Assembly (NCBI GenBank): GCA_947311115.1
Contig: CAMZKE010000150.1
Location: 1 to 51,114, forward strand
Direction: 5' to 3'
DNA length: 51,114 bases
Source: an uncultured Bacteroidales bacterium
Lineage (GTDB): Bacteria > Bacteroidota > Bacteroidia > Bacteroidales > JAFGXI01
Each line of letters opens with the position of its first letter. Positions within the stretch are counted from its first letter, which is position 1. The translations under genes were made by a program, and so were the position numbers. Below the pieces are notes generated by a model that did no database searches, was not told where the DNA came from, and was given only the letters and a program-made list of their open reading frames with translations. Shown piece by piece: positions 27,032-34,044 of the stretch.

Positions 27032-27457
27032 TTAATTATTTAATTTTGAATTATACGCAATAGCATACAATTTAATCTGCTTAACCATTGATAATAAGCC
27101 ATTTGCCCTTGTTGGCGAAAGATTTTGCTCTAAACCAATTTTATCGATAAAATACAAGTCAAAATCTATCAACTCTTTTGGCTCTCTGTTATTAAAAACT
27201 CTTAATAATAAAGCGATAATACCTTTGGTTATTATTGCATTACTATCTGCTTTAAAGTGTATTTTCCCATCTACCAATTCGGCATTTAGCCATACTTTTG
27301 ATTGGCAACCACTTATTAAATTTACATCAGTTTTATGCTCCTCTTCAATAACAGGCACATCTTCAGCCAATTCAATAATATAGTTATACTTATCTAACCA
27401 ATCATCAAAAATTGAAAATTCTTCAATTATTTGATCCTGAATTTCGTTTATTGTCAT
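27032..27457 (-). CDS. sufE: SufE-family sulfur acceptor
   Basis: 141 residues, normal for SufE. SufE accepts persulfide sulfur from SufS and passes it to the scaffold. The sulfur-accepting cysteine sits in LISGCQSKVWL; the rest is typical (FSIFDDWLDKYNYIIELA, then GIIALLLRVFN and LSPTRANGLLSMV). It begins 11 bp after sufS on the same strand. Confidence 0.95.
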   Translation of the reverse strand: MTINEIQDQIIEEFSIFDDWLDKYNYIIELAEDVPVIEEEHKTDVNLISGCQSKVWLNAELVDGKIHFKADSNAIITKGIIALLLRVFNNREPKELIDFDLYFIDKIGLEQNLSPTRANGLLSMVKQIKLYAIAYNSKLNN

Positions 27458-27468
27458 TTGTGATTTTT

Positions 27469-28689
27469 TTATCCGAAAAGTTCTTTTACTTTTTTTATTC
27501 CCTCAACTAATTTATCAACTTCCTGTTTGGTGTTATAAAACGAAAGCGATGCTCTTATAGTACCATCAATACCAAAGAATTTCATTATTGGTTCGGTACA
27601 ATGAGTTCCTGTACGTACAGCAATATTCATTTTATCTAAAACCATACCTGCATCAAAATGATGAATATTTTCAATATTAAATGATATTATTGATGATTTA
27701 TTTGGCGATTGACCAAATATTTTAACTCCTTCAATTCGCGAAATAGCATCTGTAGCATAAGTAGCTAAATCTGATTCATATTCTGCAATTTTATCAATAC
27801 CAATATTTTGAACATACCTAATTGCATGGTCTAAGCCAACAGCACCAACAAAATTGCTTGTTCCTGCTTCAAATTTAAACGGTAATTCGTTATATACAGT
27901 TTTTTCTATTGTTACTGATTTTATCATATCGCCACCACCTTTATACGGAGGCATTTTATTCAATAATTCTTCTTTACCATATAAAATACCAATTCCTGTA
28001 GGCCCATATATTTTATGACCTGAAAAAGCATAAAAATCGCAATCTAAATCTTTAACATCAACTTTCTGATGTTGAATACCCTGAGCTCCATCAATAAGTA
28101 CATAAGCACCTTTTGCATGTGCTTTTTTTATAATATCTTTAATAGGATTTATTGTTCCTAGAGTATTTGATACATGAGTAATGGCAACCAATTTTGTTTT
28201 ATCGGTTAAAAGCTCGTCTAATTCGCCCAATAATAACTCACCAAAATGATTAAGTTTAATAACTTTAAGCTTAGCCTTCTTTCTTTCACAAAGCATTTGC
28301 CACGGTACAATATTTGAGTGATGCTCCATTTCCGAAATTAAAATTTCGTCGCCTTCATTAATAAATATTTCACCAAAAGAAAATGCTACAAGATTTATAC
28401 TTTCGGTTGTTCCTGATGTAAAAATTATCTCGGTATCAGAATTGGCATTTATAAATGTTTTAACAGTTTTTCGTGCAGTTTCGTATGCTTGAGTCATTTT
28501 TTCGCTCAAATAATGAACGCCTCTATGTATATTACTATTGTATTTTGAATAATACTCATTAATAATATTAATTACAGAGTTAGGTTTCTGAGTTGTGGCT
28601 CCATTATCGAAATAAACCAACTGCCCGGAATATAAATTCTGCTTTAATATTGGAAAATCTTCTCTTATTTTATTTATATCAAAATCCAA
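27469..28689 (-). CDS. sufS: cysteine desulfurase SufS
   Basis: 406 residues, full length. SufS removes sulfur from cysteine with PLP and hands it to SufE. Visible are the N-terminal YFDNGATTQKP, the cofactor histidine in EMEHHSNIVPW, the PLP aspartate in LIDGAQGI, the Schiff-base lysine in FSGHKIYGPTG, and the active cysteine in VRTGTHCTEPIM. It heads the sufS-sufE-DUF59-lipoprotein run. A TAGTTTTG promoter match lies ~25 bp upstream. Confidence 0.96.
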   Translation of the reverse strand: MDFDINKIREDFPILKQNLYSGQLVYFDNGATTQKPNSVINIINEYYSKYNSNIHRGVHYLSEKMTQAYETARKTVKTFINANSDTEIIFTSGTTESINLVAFSFGEIFINEGDEILISEMEHHSNIVPWQMLCERKKAKLKVIKLNHFGELLLGELDELLTDKTKLVAITHVSNTLGTINPIKDIIKKAHAKGAYVLIDGAQGIQHQKVDVKDLDCDFYAFSGHKIYGPTGIGILYGKEELLNKMPPYKGGGDMIKSVTIEKTVYNELPFKFEAGTSNFVGAVGLDHAIRYVQNIGIDKIAEYESDLATYATDAISRIEGVKIFGQSPNKSSIISFNIENIHHFDAGMVLDKMNIAVRTGTHCTEPIMKFFGIDGTIRASLSFYNTKQEVDKLVEGIKKVKELFG

Positions 28690-28711
28690 AACTTTATTTT
28701 TAAGAGAGTTA

Positions 28712-28719
28712 CAAAACTA
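28712..28719 (-). promoter_or_regulatory. putative sufS -7 element
   Basis: On the minus strand this is TAGTTTTG, a match to TAnnTTTG 22 bp before the sufS start. It lies within a small GAGAGT...ACTCTC inverted repeat (about 28704-28728) that could be an operator. No well-spaced TTG was found. Confidence 0.45.
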
Positions 28720-29002
28720 ATTACTCTCACAATTTAATTTACTAAATTATTGATTAAATAAGTAACAAACAAGATAAAACTATATATTATTTAAAATTAA
28801 TAAAAATTAAGAATTAGTATATTAATAAGATACTGTATTAGCAGGACAAAATTACACTTTATATTTTGCTTATTTGTTTAACAAATAGTTATTTACTGAA
28901 GTTTCGCACCTACAACTAATATACTCTATATTAACAATTTAACATATTACATATAGTATTTAGCGCTACGATTTATGTCATATTAATTTTAGAAATTAGA
29001 CA
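28720..29002. other. AT-rich gap upstream of sufS
   Basis: About 280 bases with no frame, hairpin-plus-T-run or RNA that I recognise. It ends at the terminator of the small-RNA candidate on the minus strand. Confidence 0.4.
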
Positions 29003-29029
29003 CAAAAAAAAGGGGGAACCACCCCCCTT
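29003..29029 (-). terminator. terminator of the candidate small RNA
   Basis: On the minus strand GGGGGG-TGGTT-CCCCC is followed by eight T residues. The only plausible client is the small transcript starting near 29077. Confidence 0.8.
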
Positions 29030-29083
29030 AAAACCCAAAAACAACTAAAATTATGAAAAGATGACTTCCGTAGAAGTCAAGCA
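29003..29083 (-). ncRNA. candidate ~80-nt small RNA
   Basis: A complete transcription unit without a gene: promoter TTG-N19-TATATTTG (29113-29084), then about 80 nt, then a strong terminator (GGGGG/CCCCC stem and eight T, 29003-29029). The transcript would carry a first small hairpin GACTTC-TACG-GAAGTC (29063-29078), a single-stranded U-rich middle, and the terminator stem. A GTG-started frame of 18 codons exists but starts at the predicted 5' end with no leader, so translation is unlikely. I do not recognise an RNA family. It could be a trans-acting sRNA or the remnant of a leader. Confidence 0.5.
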
Positions 29084-29113
29084 CAAATATATATATATAT
29101 TTGCTTACTGCAA
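29084..29113 (-). promoter_or_regulatory. promoter of the candidate small RNA, with palindromic -7 region
   Basis: Minus strand: TTG at 29113-29111, 19-bp spacer, TATATTTG at 29091-29084. The -7 region lies in a perfect 20-bp palindrome CAAATATATATATATATTTG (29084-29103), so a TATATTTG is also present on the plus strand (29096-29103), there without a matching TTG. Confidence 0.65.
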
Positions 29114-29360
29114 ATTAATTGGTAATTGATTACCTTAATTATTGATGAAAGTATTAAAAATTGCTATTAATTTCATATTTATCATGAAATAATTTACCAT
29201 ATATAAATTGAGAGTAGCAATTTGTAAATTTATACGAGCAGTTAGTATTACTAATATTGATTTTTTACATACAAAAACCTAAATTTACGATGTGTTTTTC
29301 GAATTAATGCAATGTCAGCATTATAAACGAAGATAGAACAAAAGTTCGTCTTCGTTTTTT
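29104..29360 (+). ncRNA. possible second, divergent non-coding transcript
   Basis: A plus-strand terminator at about 29327-29360 has no gene ahead of it, and the plus-strand half of the palindromic -7 region (29096-29103) lies 230 bp upstream. No coding frame of note is found between them. This suggests a ~250-nt non-coding RNA, but the promoter lacks a TTG box and no internal structure was recognised. Confidence 0.3.
29327..29360 (+). terminator. orphan plus-strand terminator
   Basis: AACGAAGA...GAAC pairs with GTTC.TCTTCGTT around AAAA with one small bulge, followed by about nine T residues. There is no T-run on the other strand and no plus-strand gene upstream. Confidence 0.7.
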
Positions 29361-29367
29361 TTTATAT

Positions 29368-29405
29368 AAAAAAGCACTGTACATTTTAAATGTATAGTGC
29401 TTTTT
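29368..29405. terminator. terminator of the adenosine kinase gene
   Basis: GCACTGTACATT pairs with AATGTATAGTGC (one wobble) around TTA, flanked by six A and five T residues, so it can act on both strands. It sits 18 bp past the kinase stop. Confidence 0.85.
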
Positions 29406-29422
29406 ATAAAATATAGTAGTCT

Positions 29423-30397
29423 CTACAATTTTGAAATCATATACTTAATATCTGCCCAAGTTTTTTCGTCTGGTTTTGCTCCAATAAATTCGATTATTTT
29501 ACCAGATAAAATAGCTCCAATTTCACCACATTTATCCAAAGAATAATTATTTATTAATCCATAAATAAAACCTGCAGCATACGAATCGCCTGCGCCGGTT
29601 GTGTCAATCATTTTTACAGGAATAATTCCTGCAGTATATTTTTTGCCATCTTTTTTAATTAATGAACCTTTTGATCCAATTTTTACAACTGCAATATCGC
29701 AAAATTCTGCAATTTTTTCTAAAGCTTCTTCCGGCTCTGCATTAGTAAACGCCTTAGCTTCTTCTTCGTTGGCAAAAACAATATCTACATATTTCTTCAT
29801 ATAGTCTTTAAGGAAATCAAAATTGTCTTCAACTACATTATAGCTTGCTAAGTCTAATGATATTTTTAAACCGTTTTCTTTTGCTAATTCTGCCGCTTTA
29901 AGCATTAATGGGTGGTTATATACTAAATAGCCTTCAATATGAAAAATATCGAACCCTTTAAAAAACTCTGATTTTAATTCATCAGCATTAAGCTCAACAG
30001 CAGCACCTAAGAATGTTGCAAATGTACGTTCTCCATCTTTACTCACTAAAGCCATTGCTTTACCTGAAGGAGTTTCTGAGTTAAGTAAAATAGGAGTAAT
30101 ATTATTCCCCTCCATATCAGAACGGAAAAAATTACCTAACTCATCGTTTTTAACTTTTCCAATATAAGAACTTTCTATTCCAAGTTTAGCTAAACTGTAT
30201 ATTGTATTTGCTGCACTACCACCCGAAGTCATTTTTTGAGTGAATATTTTTGAATCCTCATGTATTTTTGTTGATGTGTTTTCGTCAACTAATTGCATAC
30301 TTCCTTTAGGAAGATTGTTCTTTTCTAAGAAATTATCATCGTCTAACATAGTCATAATGTCAACTAGAGCATTTCCTAAGCCTATTACTTTACTCAT
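29423..30397 (-). CDS. PfkB-family adenosine kinase
   Basis: 324 residues of the ribokinase/PfkB family. The N-terminal GLGNALVDIMTMLDDD, the glycine-rich TSGGSAANTIYSLAKLG, and the C-terminal anion-hole and catalytic-base motif DTTGAGDSYAAGF are all present. The length and N-terminus fit the adenosine-kinase-like subgroup common in Bacteroidota (adenosine + ATP to AMP), though related sugar kinases cannot be excluded. It is monocistronic: its promoter region is shared with the divergent tRNA-Asn and a strong terminator follows. Confidence 0.88.
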   Translation of the reverse strand: MSKVIGLGNALVDIMTMLDDDNFLEKNNLPKGSMQLVDENTSTKIHEDSKIFTQKMTSGGSAANTIYSLAKLGIESSYIGKVKNDELGNFFRSDMEGNNITPILLNSETPSGKAMALVSKDGERTFATFLGAAVELNADELKSEFFKGFDIFHIEGYLVYNHPLMLKAAELAKENGLKISLDLASYNVVEDNFDFLKDYMKKYVDIVFANEEEAKAFTNAEPEEALEKIAEFCDIAVVKIGSKGSLIKKDGKKYTAGIIPVKMIDTTGAGDSYAAGFIYGLINNYSLDKCGEIGAILSGKIIEFIGAKPDEKTWADIKYMISKL

Positions 30398-30454
30398 ACT
30401 ATACTGATTATTTGTTTATTATAAATTAATTTAAAAAAAGTGTATTTTTTTTTA

Positions 30455-30462
30455 CAAATATA
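30455..30462 (-). promoter_or_regulatory. putative -7 element of the adenosine kinase gene
   Basis: TATATTTG on the minus strand, 57 bp before the kinase start. It abuts the -33 box of the divergent tRNA-Asn promoter, so the two may compete. Confidence 0.45.
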
Positions 30463-30493
30463 TTGTTTATTTGAAAAATACACACTATTTTTG
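30463..30493 (+). promoter_or_regulatory. promoter of tRNA-Asn
   Basis: TTG (30463-30465), 20-bp spacer, TATTTTTG (30486-30493). Transcription would begin near 30500, about 25 nt before the tRNA. Confidence 0.8.
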
Positions 30494-30525
30494 CATCGCA
30501 TTTTTAAGGAAATGTATAATGTTCT

Positions 30526-30599
30526 TCCTCTTTAGCTCAGTTGGTTAGAGCACCTGACTGTTAATCAGGGTGTCCCAGGTTCAAGTCCTGGAAGAGGAG
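30526..30599 (+). tRNA. tRNA-Asn (anticodon GTT)
   Basis: A 74-nt cloverleaf: acceptor stem TCCTCTT/AAGAGGA with discriminator G, D-arm GCTC..GAGC, anticodon stem CCTGA/TCAGG with loop CTGTTAA (anticodon GTT at 30560-30562), and T-arm CCAGG-TTCAAGT-CCTGG. CCA is not encoded. The terminator just downstream forms part of a 39-bp direct repeat that marks the edge of a probable genomic island. Confidence 0.97.
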
Positions 30600-30604
30600 C
30601 TTAA

Positions 30605-30643
30605 AAATCAAAGGTTTACAGCAATGTAAACCTTTTTTGTTTT
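30605..30643 (+). repeat. 39-bp direct repeat, left copy (candidate attL) with tRNA terminator
   Basis: Identical over 39 bp to 43940-43978. It begins AAATCAAAGGTTTACAGC and includes the tRNA-Asn terminator (AAAGGTTTACA, loop, TGTAAACCTTT and a T-run). It starts six bases after the tRNA and is followed within 200 bp by a tyrosine-recombinase remnant. Confidence 0.75.
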
Positions 30644-30772
30644 ACCGGAGTCACATGTCAGAGTCACATTTTTAAATTTATTTATCTAAAAAAACGGCTT
30701 AAAATATCTTTTTAGACAGTTGTTTTATTTAAGACCTACTGACTGTTTGTGGTAGTCATTGTTTTTTTTAAT

Positions 30773-30806
30773 AAAAAAATGCCCCAAATATTATTAATTG
30801 TGGCAT
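30773..30806 (-). terminator. terminator of the integrase remnant
   Basis: On the minus strand ATGCCACAA pairs imperfectly with TTGGGGCAT, followed by seven T residues, 22 bp past the integrase stop. Confidence 0.7.
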
Positions 30807-30828
30807 CTAAAGTTATTAATCTATTTTA

Positions 30829-31416
30829 TTACTTTTCAGGAAACACCCTGAATCCATCGCTAACCATTTGTTTAACAATTTCTACATCATCAATATAATA
30901 TCTTTCTGTCGTTTTCACGTTTGAATGTAAGGTAGTTATAGATGAATTATTGAAAATCCGTTCTCTTGTAGCGTAGGTTTTTCTTAAATGGGTCAAACTT
31001 CTAAAATAAGATTTGTTCAATTTCTTCCAATAGAACGAAAACGATATTGAGGCTTGTTTTTCCGTGGTTTTTCTATTGTTTACTTCTGGCAGAATCAAGT
31101 ATTTATCGGTATGCTTATTTTTGTTTAAACCCATATCTAACAGCACCGTTTTCAATTCTTCGCCTATAGGAATATATACATATTCAATTTCTTCTATTGT
31201 GAAATTATTCTTCTGTTTATTAACCTTAGTATTTGGGCTTGCAATGTAGATAGGCAAATCATTTTCATAATGAATCATATTCCACTTTAATTTTGCAATA
31301 TCCATATTTCTTTGTCCCGTAAAAGCTTTAAGTTTAAAAAAGTCAGACAACCATGGTCTATATCTGCTTTTTACAGATTTCCCAACTTGTTCTTTCGAAT
31401 TTTCAGGTGGTACCAC
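30829..31416 (-). pseudogene. truncated tyrosine recombinase (integrase C-terminal domain)
   Basis: 195 codons from a GTG; the frame stays open a further ~20 codons upstream, overlapping the next ORF, before a stop. Only the catalytic domain is present, with the family residues in order: first Arg in AFTGQRNMDIAKLKW, then the His-x-x-Arg pair in LTHLRKTYATRE, the next His in TLHSNVKTTERYY and the tyrosine at its end. The N-terminal core-binding domain is missing, so the gene is a decayed phage- or island-type integrase. Its place 230 bp from tRNA-Asn fits tRNA-associated integration. Confidence 0.8.
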
Positions 31417-31421
31417 ATCTA

Positions 31422-31985
31422 TTAAATCAAAGAAATCGTCTCTGTAAATACTAATATTTGACTTTGTGTTAAATTAATTATTCCAATTTCTGAGATTCTC
31501 ATTAATTCTTCATTAGAAAGAAAAAATTTAATATACCCTTTTTCATTATTTGCAGAAATAGGATGCAATAATTTTCCATATCTATTTTCATTTTTTAACA
31601 TATATTTACTTAATGTCCCTGCTATAACTATTGGTTTTGTTTTATTATTTAATTCTCGAAACAGATTATTTTTAAAATTAACCACTTCTGAAATCGGATA
31701 TATATATACATCATTTCTTACATTAATTTTCAGGTCGTAAAAAGTTCCTTCTTCAAAAAACATCTTGTTATCACCTTTCAAAAAACAAGGTTTCCTTTTT
31801 TGATCTGTACCTTTATTGGATAATTTTATTATATCTTTTGTAGAAAAAGGAAGTACAAGAAAATTACCAGTCCCATTCATTTGTATATAACTACCTTCAT
31901 ATGGAAAAAAACAATAATATTCATTAACTTTAATCAATAATGATAAAAATTTATTTATTACAACAGTGCCCGATAGAACGAGCAT
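31422..31985 (-). CDS. hypothetical protein of the island
   Basis: 187 codons with no family that I recognise. The predicted protein is soluble, rich in Lys, Asn and Phe, with beta-strand-like stretches (TGNFLVLPFSTKDII, VYIYPISEVV, KPIVIAGTLSKYML). An internal start at MNGTGNFLV is possible. Its 5' end touches the border of a transposase fragment on the other strand and its 3' end overlaps the open integrase frame, so it may be truncated at one or both ends. Whether it is expressed cannot be judged. Confidence 0.45.
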   Translation of the reverse strand: MLVLSGTVVINKFLSLLIKVNEYYCFFPYEGSYIQMNGTGNFLVLPFSTKDIIKLSNKGTDQKRKPCFLKGDNKMFFEEGTFYDLKINVRNDVYIYPISEVVNFKNNLFRELNNKTKPIVIAGTLSKYMLKNENRYGKLLHPISANNEKGYIKFFLSNEELMRISEIGIINLTQSQILVFTETISLI

Positions 31986-32346
31986 ATCAAATGAGGTCTC
32001 AAGAAATTACCAAGAGGTAGATTTATATACCATTGAACAAATAGAAAGCCGCAATATTGGTGGGGAGTGGCTGATGAAACAGTCCATGCAGAAGTTAGGT
32101 ATTGAAAAGATACTCTCAAGTACAGGTATGGGCAAAGAAGAAATTCTTTACGCTCAAATGCTACTTACAGCTAAAGCCATACACCCGTCAAGCGAGCTAG
32201 AAACCCAGCTGCAGTTACACGAAAACTCAGCCACAAAAGAGCTATATAATAAAAACGAAAAAGTGAGCAGGTATAGGCTGTATAAAGCAGCAACACAAAT
32301 GTATGATTACAAAAAAATATTGATAATCAGCTACATAATAATGTAA
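31980..32346 (+). pseudogene. internal fragment of an IS1634-type transposase
   Basis: The frame reads NEVSRNYQEVDLYTIEQIE, IGGEWLMKQSMQKLGIEKIL, then KEEILYAQMLLTAKAIHPSSE and KVSRYRLYKAATQMYDYKK, matching the region after the N-terminal domain of IS1634-family (IS4 superfamily) transposases. It lacks the protein N-terminus. After YKK the frame shifts at a run of seven A residues; a neighbouring frame continues IDNQLHNNVSNF for a few codons and then stops. The DDE catalytic residues lie beyond the break and are absent. Confidence 0.75.
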
Positions 32347-32485
32347 GTAACTTTCATTAGTCTATTTATTTTACTATGCATATTTACACGTTTATTTTGC
32401 AAATAATACACACAATATAACAATTACATATAATAAATATTATAAACTTATTAACACATAATTACAAAGACTAAACCACATTAAA

Positions 32486-33604
32486 TCACATTTTTAAACT
32501 AACAATAAACTCAGTCCCCTCTCCCCAAACACTATTAACTTCAACTTTACCATTATATTTATCAATCATTTTTTTAAGAATGGATAATCCCAAACCACTA
32601 CCAGAGATATGCTTAGTTTTTTCGTTTCTTATGCGTGTAAATTCGTGAAATAATTTATCAACATCTTCCTGTTTCATACCAATGCCAGTATCTTTAACCG
32701 ATATTTTATATTCGTTAGCATTTTGAGTTAGGCTAATTCTAACCGTTCCATTTTCTTTATTGTATTTAACGGCATTCGATATTAAATTATTAAATATTAT
32801 CTCAATCTCATCGATATCGGCTTGTATATTAGACTCTAATTTCGAATCTAATATTAGCTTTATATTTTGCTGAATTGCCATTGGCTCCATTGTATTGATA
32901 GCCATTTGAGCAATCTCTTTTAAATCTACCGATTCTATTTGTTGAACTTTCTTGCCCGACTCTATTTTGGTTAAGTCCAATAAATCCATAATTAAACTCC
33001 GCATCCCTTTTATTCTAATCATTGAGCGTTCAATCATTTCGCTATAATCCTCTAAATTATCGCCTAATTGGCGGTCTTTCATTAACTTTAAGTAACCATC
33101 GATAGCATTAAGCGGAGATTTAAGTTCGTGCGAAAGAATAGATAAAAACTGAAAGCGAACTTCTTTGCCCGATTCCTGCATTTTCTTGGTTACACGTTTT
33201 AGAAATAAATGCTTTGCTAATTCGTTTATTGCTGTTTTTAAATCGTTAGGTGTAAATGGTTTAGGAATAAAATTATAAGCTCCATTTTTTGTGGCCCGCA
33301 CTGCTAAATCTAAAGATGCAAAAGATGTTATCATCATTACATAAACATCTAAATGGTCTTTTCTAATTATTTCTAAAAGCTCAATCCCCGATATTCCTGG
33401 CAATTTATTGTCTAATAAAACAATATCTGGTTTCTTATCCTTAATAACCTCTAAACCTATTTCACCTGTCTCTGCTTCAAAAATTTCGAATTTAAAATCT
33501 TCGTTAAGAAACGGATAATCTACTCTGTAATTTCTTAAAATACGAGTTATCCCTGAACGAATACCTGGCTCATCGTCTACAATTAATAATTTTAGAACGC
33601 TCAT
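32486..33604 (-). CDS. receiver-histidine kinase protein of the hydrogenase block
   Basis: 372 residues with no membrane segment. An N-terminal receiver (LLIVDDEPGIRSGITRIL, phospho-acceptor Asp65 in IVLLDNKLPG, conserved Lys in FIPKPF) is followed by a HisKA domain with His159 (LSILSHELKSPLNAID) and a HATPase with N box NLISNAVKYN, VKDTGIGM and GSGLGLSIL. It is thus a soluble response-regulator/kinase that could take phosphate from one protein and start a second relay. It is last in the minus-strand run after the single receiver and the hydrogenase-kinase fusion, so it probably works downstream of that sensor. Confidence 0.9.
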   Translation of the reverse strand: MSVLKLLIVDDEPGIRSGITRILRNYRVDYPFLNEDFKFEIFEAETGEIGLEVIKDKKPDIVLLDNKLPGISGIELLEIIRKDHLDVYVMMITSFASLDLAVRATKNGAYNFIPKPFTPNDLKTAINELAKHLFLKRVTKKMQESGKEVRFQFLSILSHELKSPLNAIDGYLKLMKDRQLGDNLEDYSEMIERSMIRIKGMRSLIMDLLDLTKIESGKKVQQIESVDLKEIAQMAINTMEPMAIQQNIKLILDSKLESNIQADIDEIEIIFNNLISNAVKYNKENGTVRISLTQNANEYKISVKDTGIGMKQEDVDKLFHEFTRIRNEKTKHISGSGLGLSILKKMIDKYNGKVEVNSVWGEGTEFIVSLKM

Positions 33605-33643
33605 TTTTTTTGTCTTATTATTTTCTACTAAATACTTGTTACT

Positions 33644-34033
33644 CTATAACCTCATCAACTTATTCATTTCTCTATGCAATTGTTCGGCTCTTACATTCTT
33701 TTCCAAGAACAAATCGGCTTTCATCCAAGTATGGTTTGCATCAGTTTCTAAACTAAAATTCATACCTGTTTCTGCAGTTACTGCACTTATAATTATAACA
33801 GGAACCTCAGGGTTCTTTTTCTTCGACTTATAGCTTAAAATAAATCCACTGTCTTTATTTTCCATCATTAAATCGAAAATACATAAATCGGGATTAAAAT
33901 TATTTAATTTTTCTTCTGCCTCTTTTTGCGAGTCAGCTGTTTCTACTTCAAAGCCCATTTTTTTTACATACAATTCCATTTGTAATAAAAGGTCTTGATC
34001 GTCGTCTGCAATTAATATTTTTTTAGTATTCAT
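33644..34033 (-). CDS. single-domain response regulator
   Basis: 129 residues, receiver domain only: KKILIADDDQDLLLQME, Asp54 in LCIFDLMMENKDSG, VPVIIISAVT and a Lys near ADLFLEKN. No output domain is attached, so it signals by protein contact or phosphate relay. It sits 11 bp after the hydrogenase-kinase fusion and before the receiver-kinase; the three are likely one phosphorelay. Confidence 0.88.
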   Translation of the reverse strand: MNTKKILIADDDQDLLLQMELYVKKMGFEVETADSQKEAEEKLNNFNPDLCIFDLMMENKDSGFILSYKSKKKNPEVPVIIISAVTAETGMNFSLETDANHTWMKADLFLEKNVRAEQLHREMNKLMRL

Positions 34034-34044
34034 TTTTGTAAATT

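Noticed and set aside
29023-29079. GTG-started 18-codon leader peptide in the small-RNA candidate
   Set aside because: The start would lie at the predicted 5' end of the RNA with no leader, and the codons overlap both hairpins; translation is unlikely.
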